DNA of 64,000 nucleotides from Citrus sinensis (Eukaryota > Streptophyta > Magnoliopsida > Sapindales > Rutaceae). The notes beneath the pieces are model-generated. The model saw only the letters and a program-made list of their open reading frames with translations, searched no databases and was not told where the DNA came from. Position 1 is the stretch's first letter. Each line of letters begins with the position of its first letter. This document shows, in pieces, positions 45,882 to 56,204 of this stretch. The stretch is taken from assembly GCF_022201045.2 (NCBI RefSeq), contig NC_068557.1, forward strand, positions 2,232,001 to 2,296,000, written 5' to 3'. The translations under genes were made by a program, and so were the position numbers.

Positions 45882-46991
45882 ATGGCTGCTGTCGCGTTTC
45901 ACAGTACAGAGCTACTGATAATCTTCCTCGCCGTTAGTTCTTTCGTCGTTAACTGCTGCCCGCCGTCAGACCGGGCAGCACTTTTAGCCTTCAAATCTGC
46001 CCTCCACGAGCCGTACATAGGCATCTTTAATTCTTGGACGGGTAACGACTGTTGCCACAACTGGTACGGCGTTAGTTGCGACCCGGAAACACACCAGGTC
46101 GCTGAGATCACCCTACGCGGCAAGTCCGAGGACCCGATATTCCAACGGGCCCACAGAACCGGGTACATGACCGGGTTTATCTCGCCCGCTGTGTGTAAAC
46201 TCCCGCACCTCTCCAGCTTAACACTCACCGACTGGGAAGGCATCTCCGGCGAAATCCCACGCTGCAGTACTTTACTCCCCTTTCTCCGTATTCTTGATTT
46301 AACCGGAAACAAGATATCGGGCGAGATTCCCCGACATATCGGGAAGCTTCACAGACTTTCTGTGTTAAATATCGCCGATAACTACGTATCGGGTCCGATA
46401 CCTGGTTCCATTGGTAATCTTTCTAGCTTGATGCATCTAGATGTACGCAACAATAGAATTTCGGGGCCGATCCCGGGTTGTTTCGGGCGACTCCATATGT
46501 TGAGCCGGGCTTTGCTGTCTGGGAATCAGATTTCGGGGACGATCCCAAGTTCCATTTCTAGAGTTTATCGTCTGACCGATTTGGACTTGTCGACCAACCA
46601 AATATCGGGGCCGATACCAGCTTCGTTAGGTAAAATGCCAGATTTGTCAACGCTAAATCTTGATTTTAACCGATTTTCGGGCGTCATACCAGCGAGTTTA
46701 TTGACTTCTGGGGTCAATAATCTAAATCTCAGTAAAAACTCGCTTGAAGGGAAAATACCGGACGCTTTCGGGCCAAAATCTTATTTTATGGTGCTTGATT
46801 TATCGTACAACAAATTGAGCGGGCCGATTCCGAGAACTTTGTCCGGCACATCGTATATCGGGTATTTAGATTTGAGTCATAATAATCTCTGTGGGAAGAT
46901 TCCGGCCGGTTCGCCGTTCGATCACCTTGATGCATCGTCTTTTGAGAGCAATAAATGTTTATGTGGGAAGCCGTTGCTTAATGCTTGTTAG
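45882..46991 (+). CDS. Secreted leucine-rich-repeat protein, DRT100-like (copy 2)
   Basis: Single exon, 369 residues, the same length as copy 1 from its preferred ATG. Same architecture: signal peptide (LLIIFLAVSSFVVNC), cysteine cap CCPPSDRAALLAFKSALHEP ... DCCHNWYGVSC, about ten plant LRRs, and terminal cap CLCGKPLLNAC. By eye roughly four residues in five agree with copy 1, with differences spread along the protein and no break, so both copies look maintained. The leader (ccccaacgta ... ggatcaaacca) is also homologous to that of copy 1, showing that the duplication included part of the promoter. No G-box is seen here. Confidence 0.9.
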   Translation: MAAVAFHSTELLIIFLAVSSFVVNCCPPSDRAALLAFKSALHEPYIGIFNSWTGNDCCHNWYGVSCDPETHQVAEITLRGKSEDPIFQRAHRTGYMTGFISPAVCKLPHLSSLTLTDWEGISGEIPRCSTLLPFLRILDLTGNKISGEIPRHIGKLHRLSVLNIADNYVSGPIPGSIGNLSSLMHLDVRNNRISGPIPGCFGRLHMLSRALLSGNQISGTIPSSISRVYRLTDLDLSTNQISGPIPASLGKMPDLSTLNLDFNRFSGVIPASLLTSGVNNLNLSKNSLEGKIPDAFGPKSYFMVLDLSYNKLSGPIPRTLSGTSYIGYLDLSHNNLCGKIPAGSPFDHLDASSFESNKCLCGKPLLNAC

Positions 46992-47276
46992 GATAATAAC
47001 TCGGGCGAGATAGGATTTGATCCCGAAATTTCGTCATCATATGTTTGTATCTCTATGTAACATGAAAAAATGGTTATATTTGTTTATTTGGATTAAGATT
47101 TTTTTTAAATAATCGCGAATTAGAAAGGTCTGTATTTTATTTGTAATCAAATTTGTATTTAAAATAGTTACATGTTCATGCAATACACTAATTGTTGTGA
47201 CTATAATATTATATCGAACTTAATTTGTTAGCATCGTCCAACCTATTGCTCATCTCTAATTTCGATCACGCTCTTA

Positions 47277-47504
47277 GGCTATGTTTGGTTTGAAGAAATG
47301 GGAGGAGAGGAAAAGAGTGGAATTGAAGGGAAATGAGAATAAAGGAGTGGAGGAGAGAATTGATATTAGATTTTATTATTTTGTTTGATATAAAATTTAG
47401 TAAGGAAAGGAATTAATTTTTTTTTCTTTAGACAAATTTACCATTTATCTTAAATATTAAACTATTTATATTAGTACTGAAATATAATATTATGTGTGTC
47501 CGTG

Positions 47505-47542
<38 letters not shown>

Positions 47543-48010
47543 AAATAAAATGGTGGTCCAGCGTCTTTCCGGTGACTTTTCGACAACGTCCGACGGCAGT
47601 CCGGCGGAGGTCTAGTGACAATTAATTTATATTTTTATATTTTCATATTAAATAAATAAATAAATAAGTTTATTTATTTTGTTAGGTATCTTAAATCATT
47701 TATTAATTTTAATTAATATATAATTATTCATAATATTAAATTAATAAAATAAAATTATAAATAGTAATAATTAATGGCATTAAATAAGTTAAAAAGTTAA
47801 AGGGTAATTTTGGAAACTTTAGTTTTCAACATAAGAGGAATTTAAATTCTTTACTACTTGGTGTCGAATTTAAATTTTACATTATGATGAATATTAAATT
47901 CTAATGGAAATTAAATTCTTATATATTTTGTCCAACCAAACAATAAAAATAAAAATAGAATCTAAATTACTTTCTTTTCCTCCCTTCTCTACTCCCAACC
48001 AAACACCACC
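47277..48010. mobile_element. Tourist-like (PIF/Harbinger) MITE, 734 bp
   Basis: Ends GGCTATGTTTGGTTTG and, inverted, GGTGGTGTTTGGTTGG, flanked by the TTA trinucleotide on both sides (47274-47276, 48011-48013), as expected for PIF/Harbinger. Homology between the arms continues inward (ggaggagag/ggagtagag). The interior contains a (TC)n(TA)n microsatellite at about 47508-47542 and a GC-richer patch, without coding potential. Confidence 0.7.
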
Positions 48011-48040
48011 TTAAGGTTTTTACTTAGGTAATATATAAAG

Positions 48041-48205
48041 GAAAAATGACAACGACATCCTATGTTGTTTGATAGATAATATGGAAAGAGAAAATGACAA
48101 CGATGCTCTATGTTGTCTGATAGATAATATGTAAAGAGAAAATGACAATGACATCCTTATCTTGTTTAATAAATAAAATATAAAAGGAAAATGATAACGT
48201 GACTC
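48041..48205. repeat. Tandem repeat, unit about 48 bp, 3.4 copies
   Basis: The unit gaaaaatgacaacgacatcc ... gatagataatatg repeats at about 48043, 48091, 48139 and 48188 with increasing divergence. Confidence 0.85.
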
Positions 48206-48639
48206 ATATGATTCAATGAAATGATTAAGGAGAGATTTCTTTATTTTTCAGAAACTATCACATAAATCGCTTTTAGGATAAGTATACTATTTGATTATAA
48301 GATCCTTCTCTAGCGTGGGTGTTTGAATTTTTCAAAATGTAGATTTGAGATGCGGGCGCTTACACTTGAGAATGATTAATATAACTATAATGATGCAAAT
48401 GTATTTCATTTTGGCATAATTGTTGAAAAAAAGATTTCATTTCTCTAAACAAGGGTGTTTCCGTAATAATTTTACCAAACCGTGAGAGTTTCGTTGTCTT
48501 TTTCCATGTAACCATATGTAAATAATGTGAATTGATATTTTGCTAATAAGACCTATCTCAATTTGTCAACTTTATGCATTGAATTATTTGTTATAATAGA
48601 GTAACTAAAAATGAACAATCACAACTCATTGACAAGTTT

Positions 48640-49100
48640 TACAAGTTGATACGCTTACTACATTATATAAACGTTACAGACCTTAATTTGATTAAAATTT
48701 CTGTAATAGAGTTGCAAAACGAGAGAGAGGCGACAGTAATCAATATAATTTGTAACCACAATATCCTCAACTTCAGGTATCATTGAATACTCCTTATGTA
48801 GTTGATAATCATGATTATCTATTGTTGTGGTGTCAAATTACTTGGTACTCTATGATTTCAAAATTTGATACATTTACCCAAATTTAAAGCATTACAGAAC
48901 CTAATTTGATGAGATTATTTGTAACAGAGATGCAAAAACGAGAGAGAGGCGGCAGTAATCGCTATGATCTACGGCCACAATTGCAATCATCAGCAACCTC
49001 AGGTGTTGTTGAATGTTCGTTTTATAGTTACAGATCATGATTATCTATTCTTGTTGTATTAATTAAACTGCTTAGTGCTTAATGATTTTAAAAGTTAATC
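48640..49100. repeat. Diverged direct duplication, unit about 219 bp
   Basis: Two segments share tgcaaaacgagagagaggcg (48711 and about 48930) followed by matching words through atcatgattatctatt and cttggtactc/cttagtgctt. No coding potential. Confidence 0.65.
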
Positions 49101-49492
49101 TACTTAAATATATAAGCACAAGTCGTTACCACGTGATCTTAATTTGACAGAGAATTTTGGAAGATCTTTTGTTTATTTTTTTTTTGTGATACTAATTAGT
49201 TGTTAAGTAATTATGTTTTAATTTAGTTTAAAATTTTATTTTTTAATTTTTTGTTGGAAGCTTAAAATGAAGTTTATTAAATTAAGTTTGGAGCAAATAA
49301 TAAGCTATATGGGGATTGGGTATCCACAAGATTTCTCCTTGAGTATGTCTAAGGGTCCCCAAACCCGTTTTTCGAATGGAGAAAATTTAAAATACCTTTG
49401 AGTTACTATGTTAACCATATAATAAACAAATGATATTATTTTATGTATGCAATTATTTTAAAAAACCAACATGCAAGTGATAGTTATACAAA

Positions 49493-49925
49493 GGGAAATT
49501 ATCATTCGTATACCCTATATTTGCTCTGTTATAAAAAATACTACAACACTTTGAGGGTGTATCAATCGTCCACCTTAAATTGACAAAAGCTATCTGCCAA
49601 CCACCAAACCGTTAGCTGCCGTTTGAAAGTTAACGGAATTATAGAGAATTGACGATTTTACTCTTGAAACTTAAATTAAAGGAAAATTATCACTTGTATA
49701 CCCTTAAATTCTCTTATTATCACTTGTATACCCTTAAATTATCACTTGTATCATATGAAAAAGCCAAATTATCCCTCTGACGTCATCCTATTTAAACGGC
49801 AAGTAACGGTTTGGTGGACGACAAATATAATTTATCAACTTAGGGTGGACGATTGATATACCCTCAAAGTGTTGTAGTATTTTTTATAACGGAGTAAACT
49901 AAGGGTATGAGAATGATAATTTCCC
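49493..49925. mobile_element. MULE-type MITE, copy 2 (433 bp)
   Basis: GGGAAATTATCATTC at the left, the inverted GATAATTTCCC at the right, and terminal inverted repeats of about 130 bp. It is flanked by a perfect 9-bp duplication TTATACAAA (49484-49492 and 49926-49934), the usual Mutator length. The centre has two tandem copies of tatcacttgtatacccttaa. Same family as the copy at 37.9 kb, in opposite orientation. Confidence 0.9.
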
Positions 49926-50186
49926 TTATACAAAATTCAATTATACATATTGTACATGTATATATTAGTTGTATTATCTCTTTATGTATTTTAAAATTAC
50001 TATCTTGAATGATTATAATGGAAATGGCGGAGGTACAAAATCCACCTAAACTTTAGGGACATGTCAAAATTAAATATTTTAAAATAAGGACAATTAATTT
50101 ATAGTTGTTCAAAATTTCCCCTTAAAATAATAAATTTGAAGTCTTAAAATGAATTAAATTGCACTACATTTATTTATCTGATTCTT

Positions 50187-51275
50187 ATGCTTGACTATAA
50201 ATTTTCTTTTTTTGGGTCATTCTGTTTGTTATTTAAACATCTATTAATTATTACTGCATTAACAGCAAGCCGAAAGAGAAAATACAATGGCTGCTGTGAT
50301 TGGGCCAATCTTCCAAAAGACCTTCTGTATTTCATCTGCAACAAACTCAACCTTGCCGATTTTCTGGCCTTCAGCTATGTATGCCACGAATGGAGAAAGA
50401 GTTTCCTAGAAACCAAACACATTATGGCATCACAAGCCCCATTGATGAGTTTCATTACAACAAGAGGAAGGAGTAATTTCTATCGCAACAACTGGCTTGG
50501 CGTATCAAGTGGTTTCTTGATCTTTGGAGATAATATCAGGAACATTTGGATAAAAAATCCTATCACAGGCCAAGAACTGAAATTCTCTAAAGTGCCCCAA
50601 CCAATCAATCAATGGTACAGGTATGATCAAGCCATTGTTGCTTCCATTGAATCTTATCCTGGTCGTTTTCTCATTGCTGTGCTTTCTCGCACACGTTGGA
50701 GTTCCAACGTGTGTTTCTGCGTAAGTGGATACAACGCGTGGCTCAGTTGCTCTTCTGGCCCAAGTAATCCCCAGATCGTCATGGAAATTGTTATCTTCAA
50801 AGGCAGGATTTTCGCTCTAACGAGTGATTTTCGCATTGGGGTATTCGATTTAAGTTGCTGCGAATTGTTGGTTCTTAATCTGAAGGGCACCCCAGCACTG
50901 AGGATCAAACGTACAAGACTCGGGGTCTCGAAAGATAAGTTGTTGATAATTGATTCCGGAAACTTGCCCGGATTTAAAGTTTACTGGATAGATTTTGCAA
51001 ATATGAAATGGAGGGAGATGGAGAGCTTGGGCGATGAATCTTTGTTCATGGGATATAAGATGAGTGCAAGATTGTGCAACGCGACCAAGTGGGGAAGGAG
51101 AAGCAACTTCATTTATCAACTTCCATTCATCTCAAAAACTTGTTCAGAGATATCTTTAGATGGTAAGAAAGCGGCAGACATTCCTATTTGCCCGGAGAAT
51201 GTTTCTCCGAAAATGAATTTTTGGTATTTTCTGCACCACCATCAAGGCATGGACAGCGTTCGCTCGGGTTTCTAG
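50187..51275 (+). CDS. F-box protein of the KIB/DUF295 beta-propeller type
   Basis: Frame of 362 codons. F-box at about residues 38-80 (DWANLPKDLLYFICNKLNLA, then FSYVCHEWRKSF). The rest is a DUF295-type beta-propeller: IRNIWIKNPITGQ, FALTSDFRIGVFDL and the typical C-terminal VYWIDFANMKWREMESLGDE. Such proteins are expected to be SCF ubiquitin-ligase substrate receptors; the target is unknown. Residues 1-27 (hydrophobic, before ASRKRK) are unlike the family and probably translated intron. An acceptor (ttaacag) ends at 50265, so the true start is likely in an upstream exon I could not identify. The C-terminus ends normally, with no frame break. Confidence 0.82.
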   Translation: MLDYKFSFFGSFCLLFKHLLIITALTASRKRKYNGCCDWANLPKDLLYFICNKLNLADFLAFSYVCHEWRKSFLETKHIMASQAPLMSFITTRGRSNFYRNNWLGVSSGFLIFGDNIRNIWIKNPITGQELKFSKVPQPINQWYRYDQAIVASIESYPGRFLIAVLSRTRWSSNVCFCVSGYNAWLSCSSGPSNPQIVMEIVIFKGRIFALTSDFRIGVFDLSCCELLVLNLKGTPALRIKRTRLGVSKDKLLIIDSGNLPGFKVYWIDFANMKWREMESLGDESLFMGYKMSARLCNATKWGRRSNFIYQLPFISKTCSEISLDGKKAADIPICPENVSPKMNFWYFLHHHQGMDSVRSGF

Positions 51276-52192
51276 TTTATTTGCTGTGGGAGAGAATAAT
51301 TTGGCTTTAAGGATGCTTTAATTTGCTTTGTGTTATGCTATTAATTTCTTCTATGTTGTTCTCAGAATATTTTCTAAAGTTAAATTCACTGCGCATTGAC
51401 CTTTATTAAGTGATTCAATATTTCATGTGCTTTAGATCTTTCTAGCCATAGTAACAATAAGAATTCGAATCAGAAGGCAATATCAACAAATATTCAGGGT
51501 GTGTGTGTATATATATGTACACAATGCAGGGCTGTTTTTATTTGGTATAGTGGTCGTACTCTCTATTGAAAATCTCTAATTTTTCGTTTGTCTTGCAAGT
51601 TTTCTATTACTGACACCTTCAAATTTTACAATATATTATGTAATATATCATAATGAGGGATAGAGGAACAAATACTGAGACCGAAGTTCCTAGAGTAGAT
51701 AAGATCTAATGGTGTGGGGAGATACTCTACTTTTTTTTTTTTTAAATGATGTGTTCGCTTTTTGCACAATTATAAAGAGCCAAATTGTGTGGGTTCAGTG
51801 TCACATCTCACGTGTTCTAGTCCTTCCAATGAAGAGAGAGATAGTATACCCAAACAATCATGATTCATCATTTAGTGGGATGCATAGTAGATCCTATAGT
51901 GAGACAAAATTGTGAGGCCGAACTAATTTAATTTTTGAAAAAATATAATCTCACCATAGAACACAAAACCCTTCATTCTTTTTCTAAGGTTCTTAAGCTT
52001 TTCTAATTATATTTTAAATATTTACATAGGTGACTGTCACATAAAAGGACTAGAATGTAACAAAAGTAAAGTAAGTAGATAAATATGTGGTTATATTAAA
52101 AATTAGATTTTATATAAAGAATTAAACATTATTTTTTATTAACTTAATGCCCTGTCCTTAGGACAGCATTAACAAAATTTACCAGCCTAAAC
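51276..52192. other. 3' flank of the F-box gene and intergenic DNA
   Basis: AT-rich, no gene seen. Confidence 0.4.
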
Positions 52193-53410
52193 TCAAAGAA
52201 TATATCTAACACTATAAAAAAAATGACTACTGACTCTATGATCCTGTCCCACGATCCCTTTAGGAGTAATGTTGAAACAAACAGTATCGGTTTCATCTCT
52301 AAATATCATTAATGGTGCCAGAAGGCAATTCCTGTTTGTTCCTTTTGCCACAAAGCTGAGAGGATTACACTGATTCATTCCCTTTGCATTATAAAGCTAG
52401 CTGCCTGTTTGAATCCAGCTTCTGCTATTATGCAGCTGAGCTTCAGGATTGTCCCCGCATTCAAGGTAACACCACTATACACGAAGCAGCCCTTACGACT
52501 TATTGACTCCAAAGATTCAGTATCAGCCCTACCATCCAATCCAGGATTTACTTGGAAAACAAAATTTCCGGGACGTTTTGAGACCACGAGGTTATAAACT
52601 GTTACCTTGTTGCATTAAAAGCAATCCTGGAACATCAAATGGCTCTGGCATAACTGATTTTCCGATCATCTTTTACTGTCGTGAAATTTGTGGGCGAAGG
52701 ATCAGTTGAGATGAGTCTGAAAGTGGCATAAACACCACCACCGGAACCAGGTTGAGGCAAGGGCTACACTGTGACAGATTGGTTTTTCATTAAGACAAAA
52801 CTTGACCTGCCAGACTGTTGTGAGAAAGTAACAAGGGCAGAATTGTATGATGGAGGAACTGGAGTAATCCATTGTGTAAGAGATTTAACTGGTCCTATCT
52901 TGATCTCAAAGTCCCCCCTAGAGTAACCGGCAAGCAAATAAGGACCGTAAAATATTGCTGATGTGAGGCAGAGGCATACATTGGCCGATCATCTGGGAAA
53001 AACAATAATAATTATGATAATGATGATGATGATGCTAATAAAAGAACAGAGCATTTGTATTTTGTAGTTTGTATAGGTGAAATTTTACCGATGAGGGTAC
53101 CTTTAATAGCTTTTGTCCAGAGATTAATTGGCAGCTGAATGAATAATTTGTCAGCGGAGCTCCATGCTCTAGTAACAGAAAGATGATTGTCTGCACCAAC
53201 GATGTAACTCAATTAGTCAAAATTATCCTAATGATTAAAAAAAAAAAAAAAAAAAGAGGACGTTTGAACCATTCAATACCTGGAGCCTCGGTAGAGGCAA
53301 ATTTTGATTATTTAACGTAGCCTTGGCACCATTTGGATTTGCCCAAAATGGTATCCGCACATTCAAGAAAGATGTTACTCCTGGCCCCTGCATTAAGTTA
53401 GATCCAGCAT
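52193..53410 (-). pseudogene. Truncated, frameshifted copy of the GH127 (DUF1680) gene, 3' exons only
   Basis: Minus-strand pieces correspond in order to the last three exons of the intact gene at 56.2-60.4 kb. About 53393-53283 reads FLNVRIPFWANPNGAKATLNNQN (counterpart of exon 10). About 53190-53089 reads NHLSVTRAWSSADKLFIQLP and INLWTKAIK (exon 11). About 52993-52193 holds the start DDRPMYAS, PGLDGRADTESLESISRKGC and finally NPLSFVAKGTNRNCLLAPL (exon 12). Several frame shifts interrupt the last part, and no upstream exons are seen beyond 53.4 kb. It is in the same orientation as the intact gene, about 3 kb downstream of it, so it is a decayed tandem duplicate. Confidence 0.88.
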
Positions 53411-54680
53411 GAACTAAAAATATGAAGTTTGAAGTTATTGTTGCCAATTTTCATTGGTATTTATAAACGTCGGGTCTGAGAAATAAGATATTTTGACTGT
53501 AGCCAGTACCTTATTGGAAGTAAAACTGTAGATACTAGACACACATATCAATCTATGTTTAAAATTTCAGAATTTTTTGAATTCGTTTGGTACTGCAAAT
53601 AATTTTGTGAATTTTGTCATTCTGATTAAGTCGTAGTTTTACAATGCAGCAGTGTCTGTTTCAAAAATACCTATGAAATTGAAAACGAAATCAAATCTCA
53701 TGAAACAAAATTTATTCAATAAGCCCTACATGTCTAGCTTTCAAAAAGATAAGGTTCTTAAGAACAATTGTTCAGAAAATATATGTTTAATTTCGAGATA
53801 CTCATACTGTCCAGAATTGTCCAATGTACTTAATGCATTAAGAATTGATTAACAAGACTAAACAATAAATCAAAGCCCTAAACAGAACTTAAACACATCC
53901 TAAATCATGCATTATGATTTGTAATAATCTAAAATCATGCCAATTAGAACCCTAAATACAGTGATAGGAAAACTTGTGGAGAATAAGGAGAGTAAACTCA
54001 CCAACCGTTATGATTTTCTCTTAAACAAAGGTTTGAATCCTAGAGTATGAGTAAGAGTGTAATGAAAAACATTAGGGTTATGGAAGGGGGAAAAATATAA
54101 ATTTATAGAGTGTCTTAAGAAACCCTATTAAATTTGAAAAAATAAGTCTTTTCCAACAAATTAAACAACACAAAGCCCGTCATTATCCTTGCCGACAATG
54201 AGAAGCTACACTGAAGATGTTGTTGATATGTGTTCAAATGTATATAGAGAGAAAGTGGGAAAAAAGCCCGAGTCATGTTCCCAAATGGTTTATAGCCTTG
54301 GTGGGGGTTAAATTATTATTAATTATATGGTTTATAGCACACGGAGGCCCCTTGCACACGGAGATTGTAATGGTTTATGTTTCAAAAAAAGTGTAGGAAC
54401 TTCTATGGTTGCGGCTAGTCATTTCTCACTTTAAGTGATAGTTAAATTATTATCAAATTAAATTAAATGGGTTGTCAAATCCCTAAAGGATTCTACAAAT
54501 TGATTTTCAATGTCATTTGTGTTATTAGATTTCATTTAGAGGAGCAAATAATTATTAGTGTACTTGTATAAATTCCGTGACACGGTGTCATGTGGGCACG
54601 CTAGGCCGAAGGATGACCAGCTTGCTTTGTGTCTATTGCAGGTGGATTTGTTGGCCAGATTGGGCGGCAAATCTGGGTAT
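53411..54680. other. Intergenic, no gene seen
   Basis: AT-rich sequence beyond the 5' end of the GH127 pseudogene. No further GH127 exons or other genes recognised. Confidence 0.4.
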
Positions 54681-54689
54681 GATTATATA

Positions 54690-55630
54690 TTTATTTTTTT
54701 TGAAAAATTAAACCTCGTCAGTGGATAAAGAAATAAACTCTAAAACAAACCAAGGGCGAATAGAGTCAGCTCTTCCCTTCATCAAATGCATGAAGCAAAA
54801 AAGTTGAGAAGCTCCATGCAAGTCAATTAATGGAGATTCTATAATTGGCGCATGAGATCTATTTAAGAGCAAGAAGTTGGTTCAAACAGAAAGTCATTAA
54901 ATGTTCTAGATATTTCTTGGTAGACAAGTAAGGCAAGAAGATCAGATTTATTCCTATTCAGATTCATGAGAATCATAAGAGGAAAGAAACTCTTATTTGG
55001 AAAGAATCCAAATCTTTTAAAAATTACTATTTTGGTGAAACCCTAGTGCCTATATAAAGAGAAGTATTTCACAATTGAAGATCGCACAACACAGAGCATA
55101 AACCAGAGAAGCAAAATTCGGCCTCCTCCCTAAAGAATCCGGATTTGGCGCATAATGTTGTGTTGATTTGTTTCTTATCTTCTTTTCATCTCTGTGGAGA
55201 GTTTATGTGGATCTTAGATCACTAGACGTTGAAGTATTGAAAAATTGCTATTGATCACTTTGCGAACTGCCTTAAGAATCGTGGATCAAGAGGGGTAGCA
55301 ATTATTCAAGAGAAGTAGATTCAGTTTAAGGTTAAGTGAACTGTATGGTGATAAACTGTAAGTGAGAGTCTTAAGTTTGGTAAATCCATAGGTTGCAACA
55401 TCTCAACTTAGTGAATTGCTTTTCATCTGGGCGTGACTTCGTGGATGTAAGATTGATTAATCCGAACCACGTAAAAATCTCCGTGTCATTTATTTTCTGC
55501 ATTTTATTGTGTTTTTAGAAAATTAATATTTTTGATGCAGATGAACAGTAATCGTGAACAGTAACGGTAAACAATACTTCTGGAAAATTAATTAAGTAAT
55601 TAATTTTTAGTTTTTAATTACCTACATTTA
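54690..55630 (+). mobile_element. Possible LTR (copia-like) remnant
   Basis: The segment has the make-up of a plant LTR promoter region: unusual composition compared with its flanks, a TATA box (tatataaaga at 55051), a transcript-like stretch after it, and an end-like part with gaaccacgtaaaaatctccg before a T-rich tail. I found no TG...CA ends with a target duplication, no primer-binding site and no gag or pol frame. Boundaries are approximate. Confidence 0.3.
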
Positions 55631-56204
55631 TTTGTGATAGATCTAAATTCCTTTCAAAGTTCTTAGCATCTTTTGATAAGAAAGGAACAACAACTATATG
55701 AGGCCACGATCACCAAGTTAAATCTAAAGATCTTAATTGGCTAAACTATTAGCAAGACCGTTATTTTTTTTCTGAAAGTATATCAACATATGAAATGGGT
55801 ATGATATCATTTAGTTTATATGGAGATTTCATGCCAAAATAGGGGAAAACATAAACAATAGATCTCATACTATTGTAAATGATATTAACTAATTCACTAT
55901 GGTTCAGTCACCTCTTTTATTTTAATGATCTTAATAAACACACCCTTTCTAGTTGATATTTGATATTGCACCACACAACTTCCATTCATTTATTTAGAGA
56001 ACACAAAAAATGCACTAACAATGACTCCAAATTCCATTCAAGATTCTAAATATTAATAATCATCATCATCAAATTTCCTTCAAGATTCTAAATTCAATAC
56101 GATTCCAAGTTCTCTAAAGATATAAACTGAATCCAGTTACATCAGAAATAAGACTAGCACTAGGATTCTATTCTATCTATATTACGTGCTTCAATGCTCG
56201 TTTC
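55631..56204. other. 3' flank of the GH127 gene
   Basis: AT-rich sequence. The part near 56204 is expected to be its 3' UTR. Nothing else seen. Confidence 0.4.

Noticed and set aside
45668-45937. 89-codon frame overlapping the start of LRR copy 2
   Set aside because: It runs through the promoter and leader in another phase; the LRR frame is clearly the real one.
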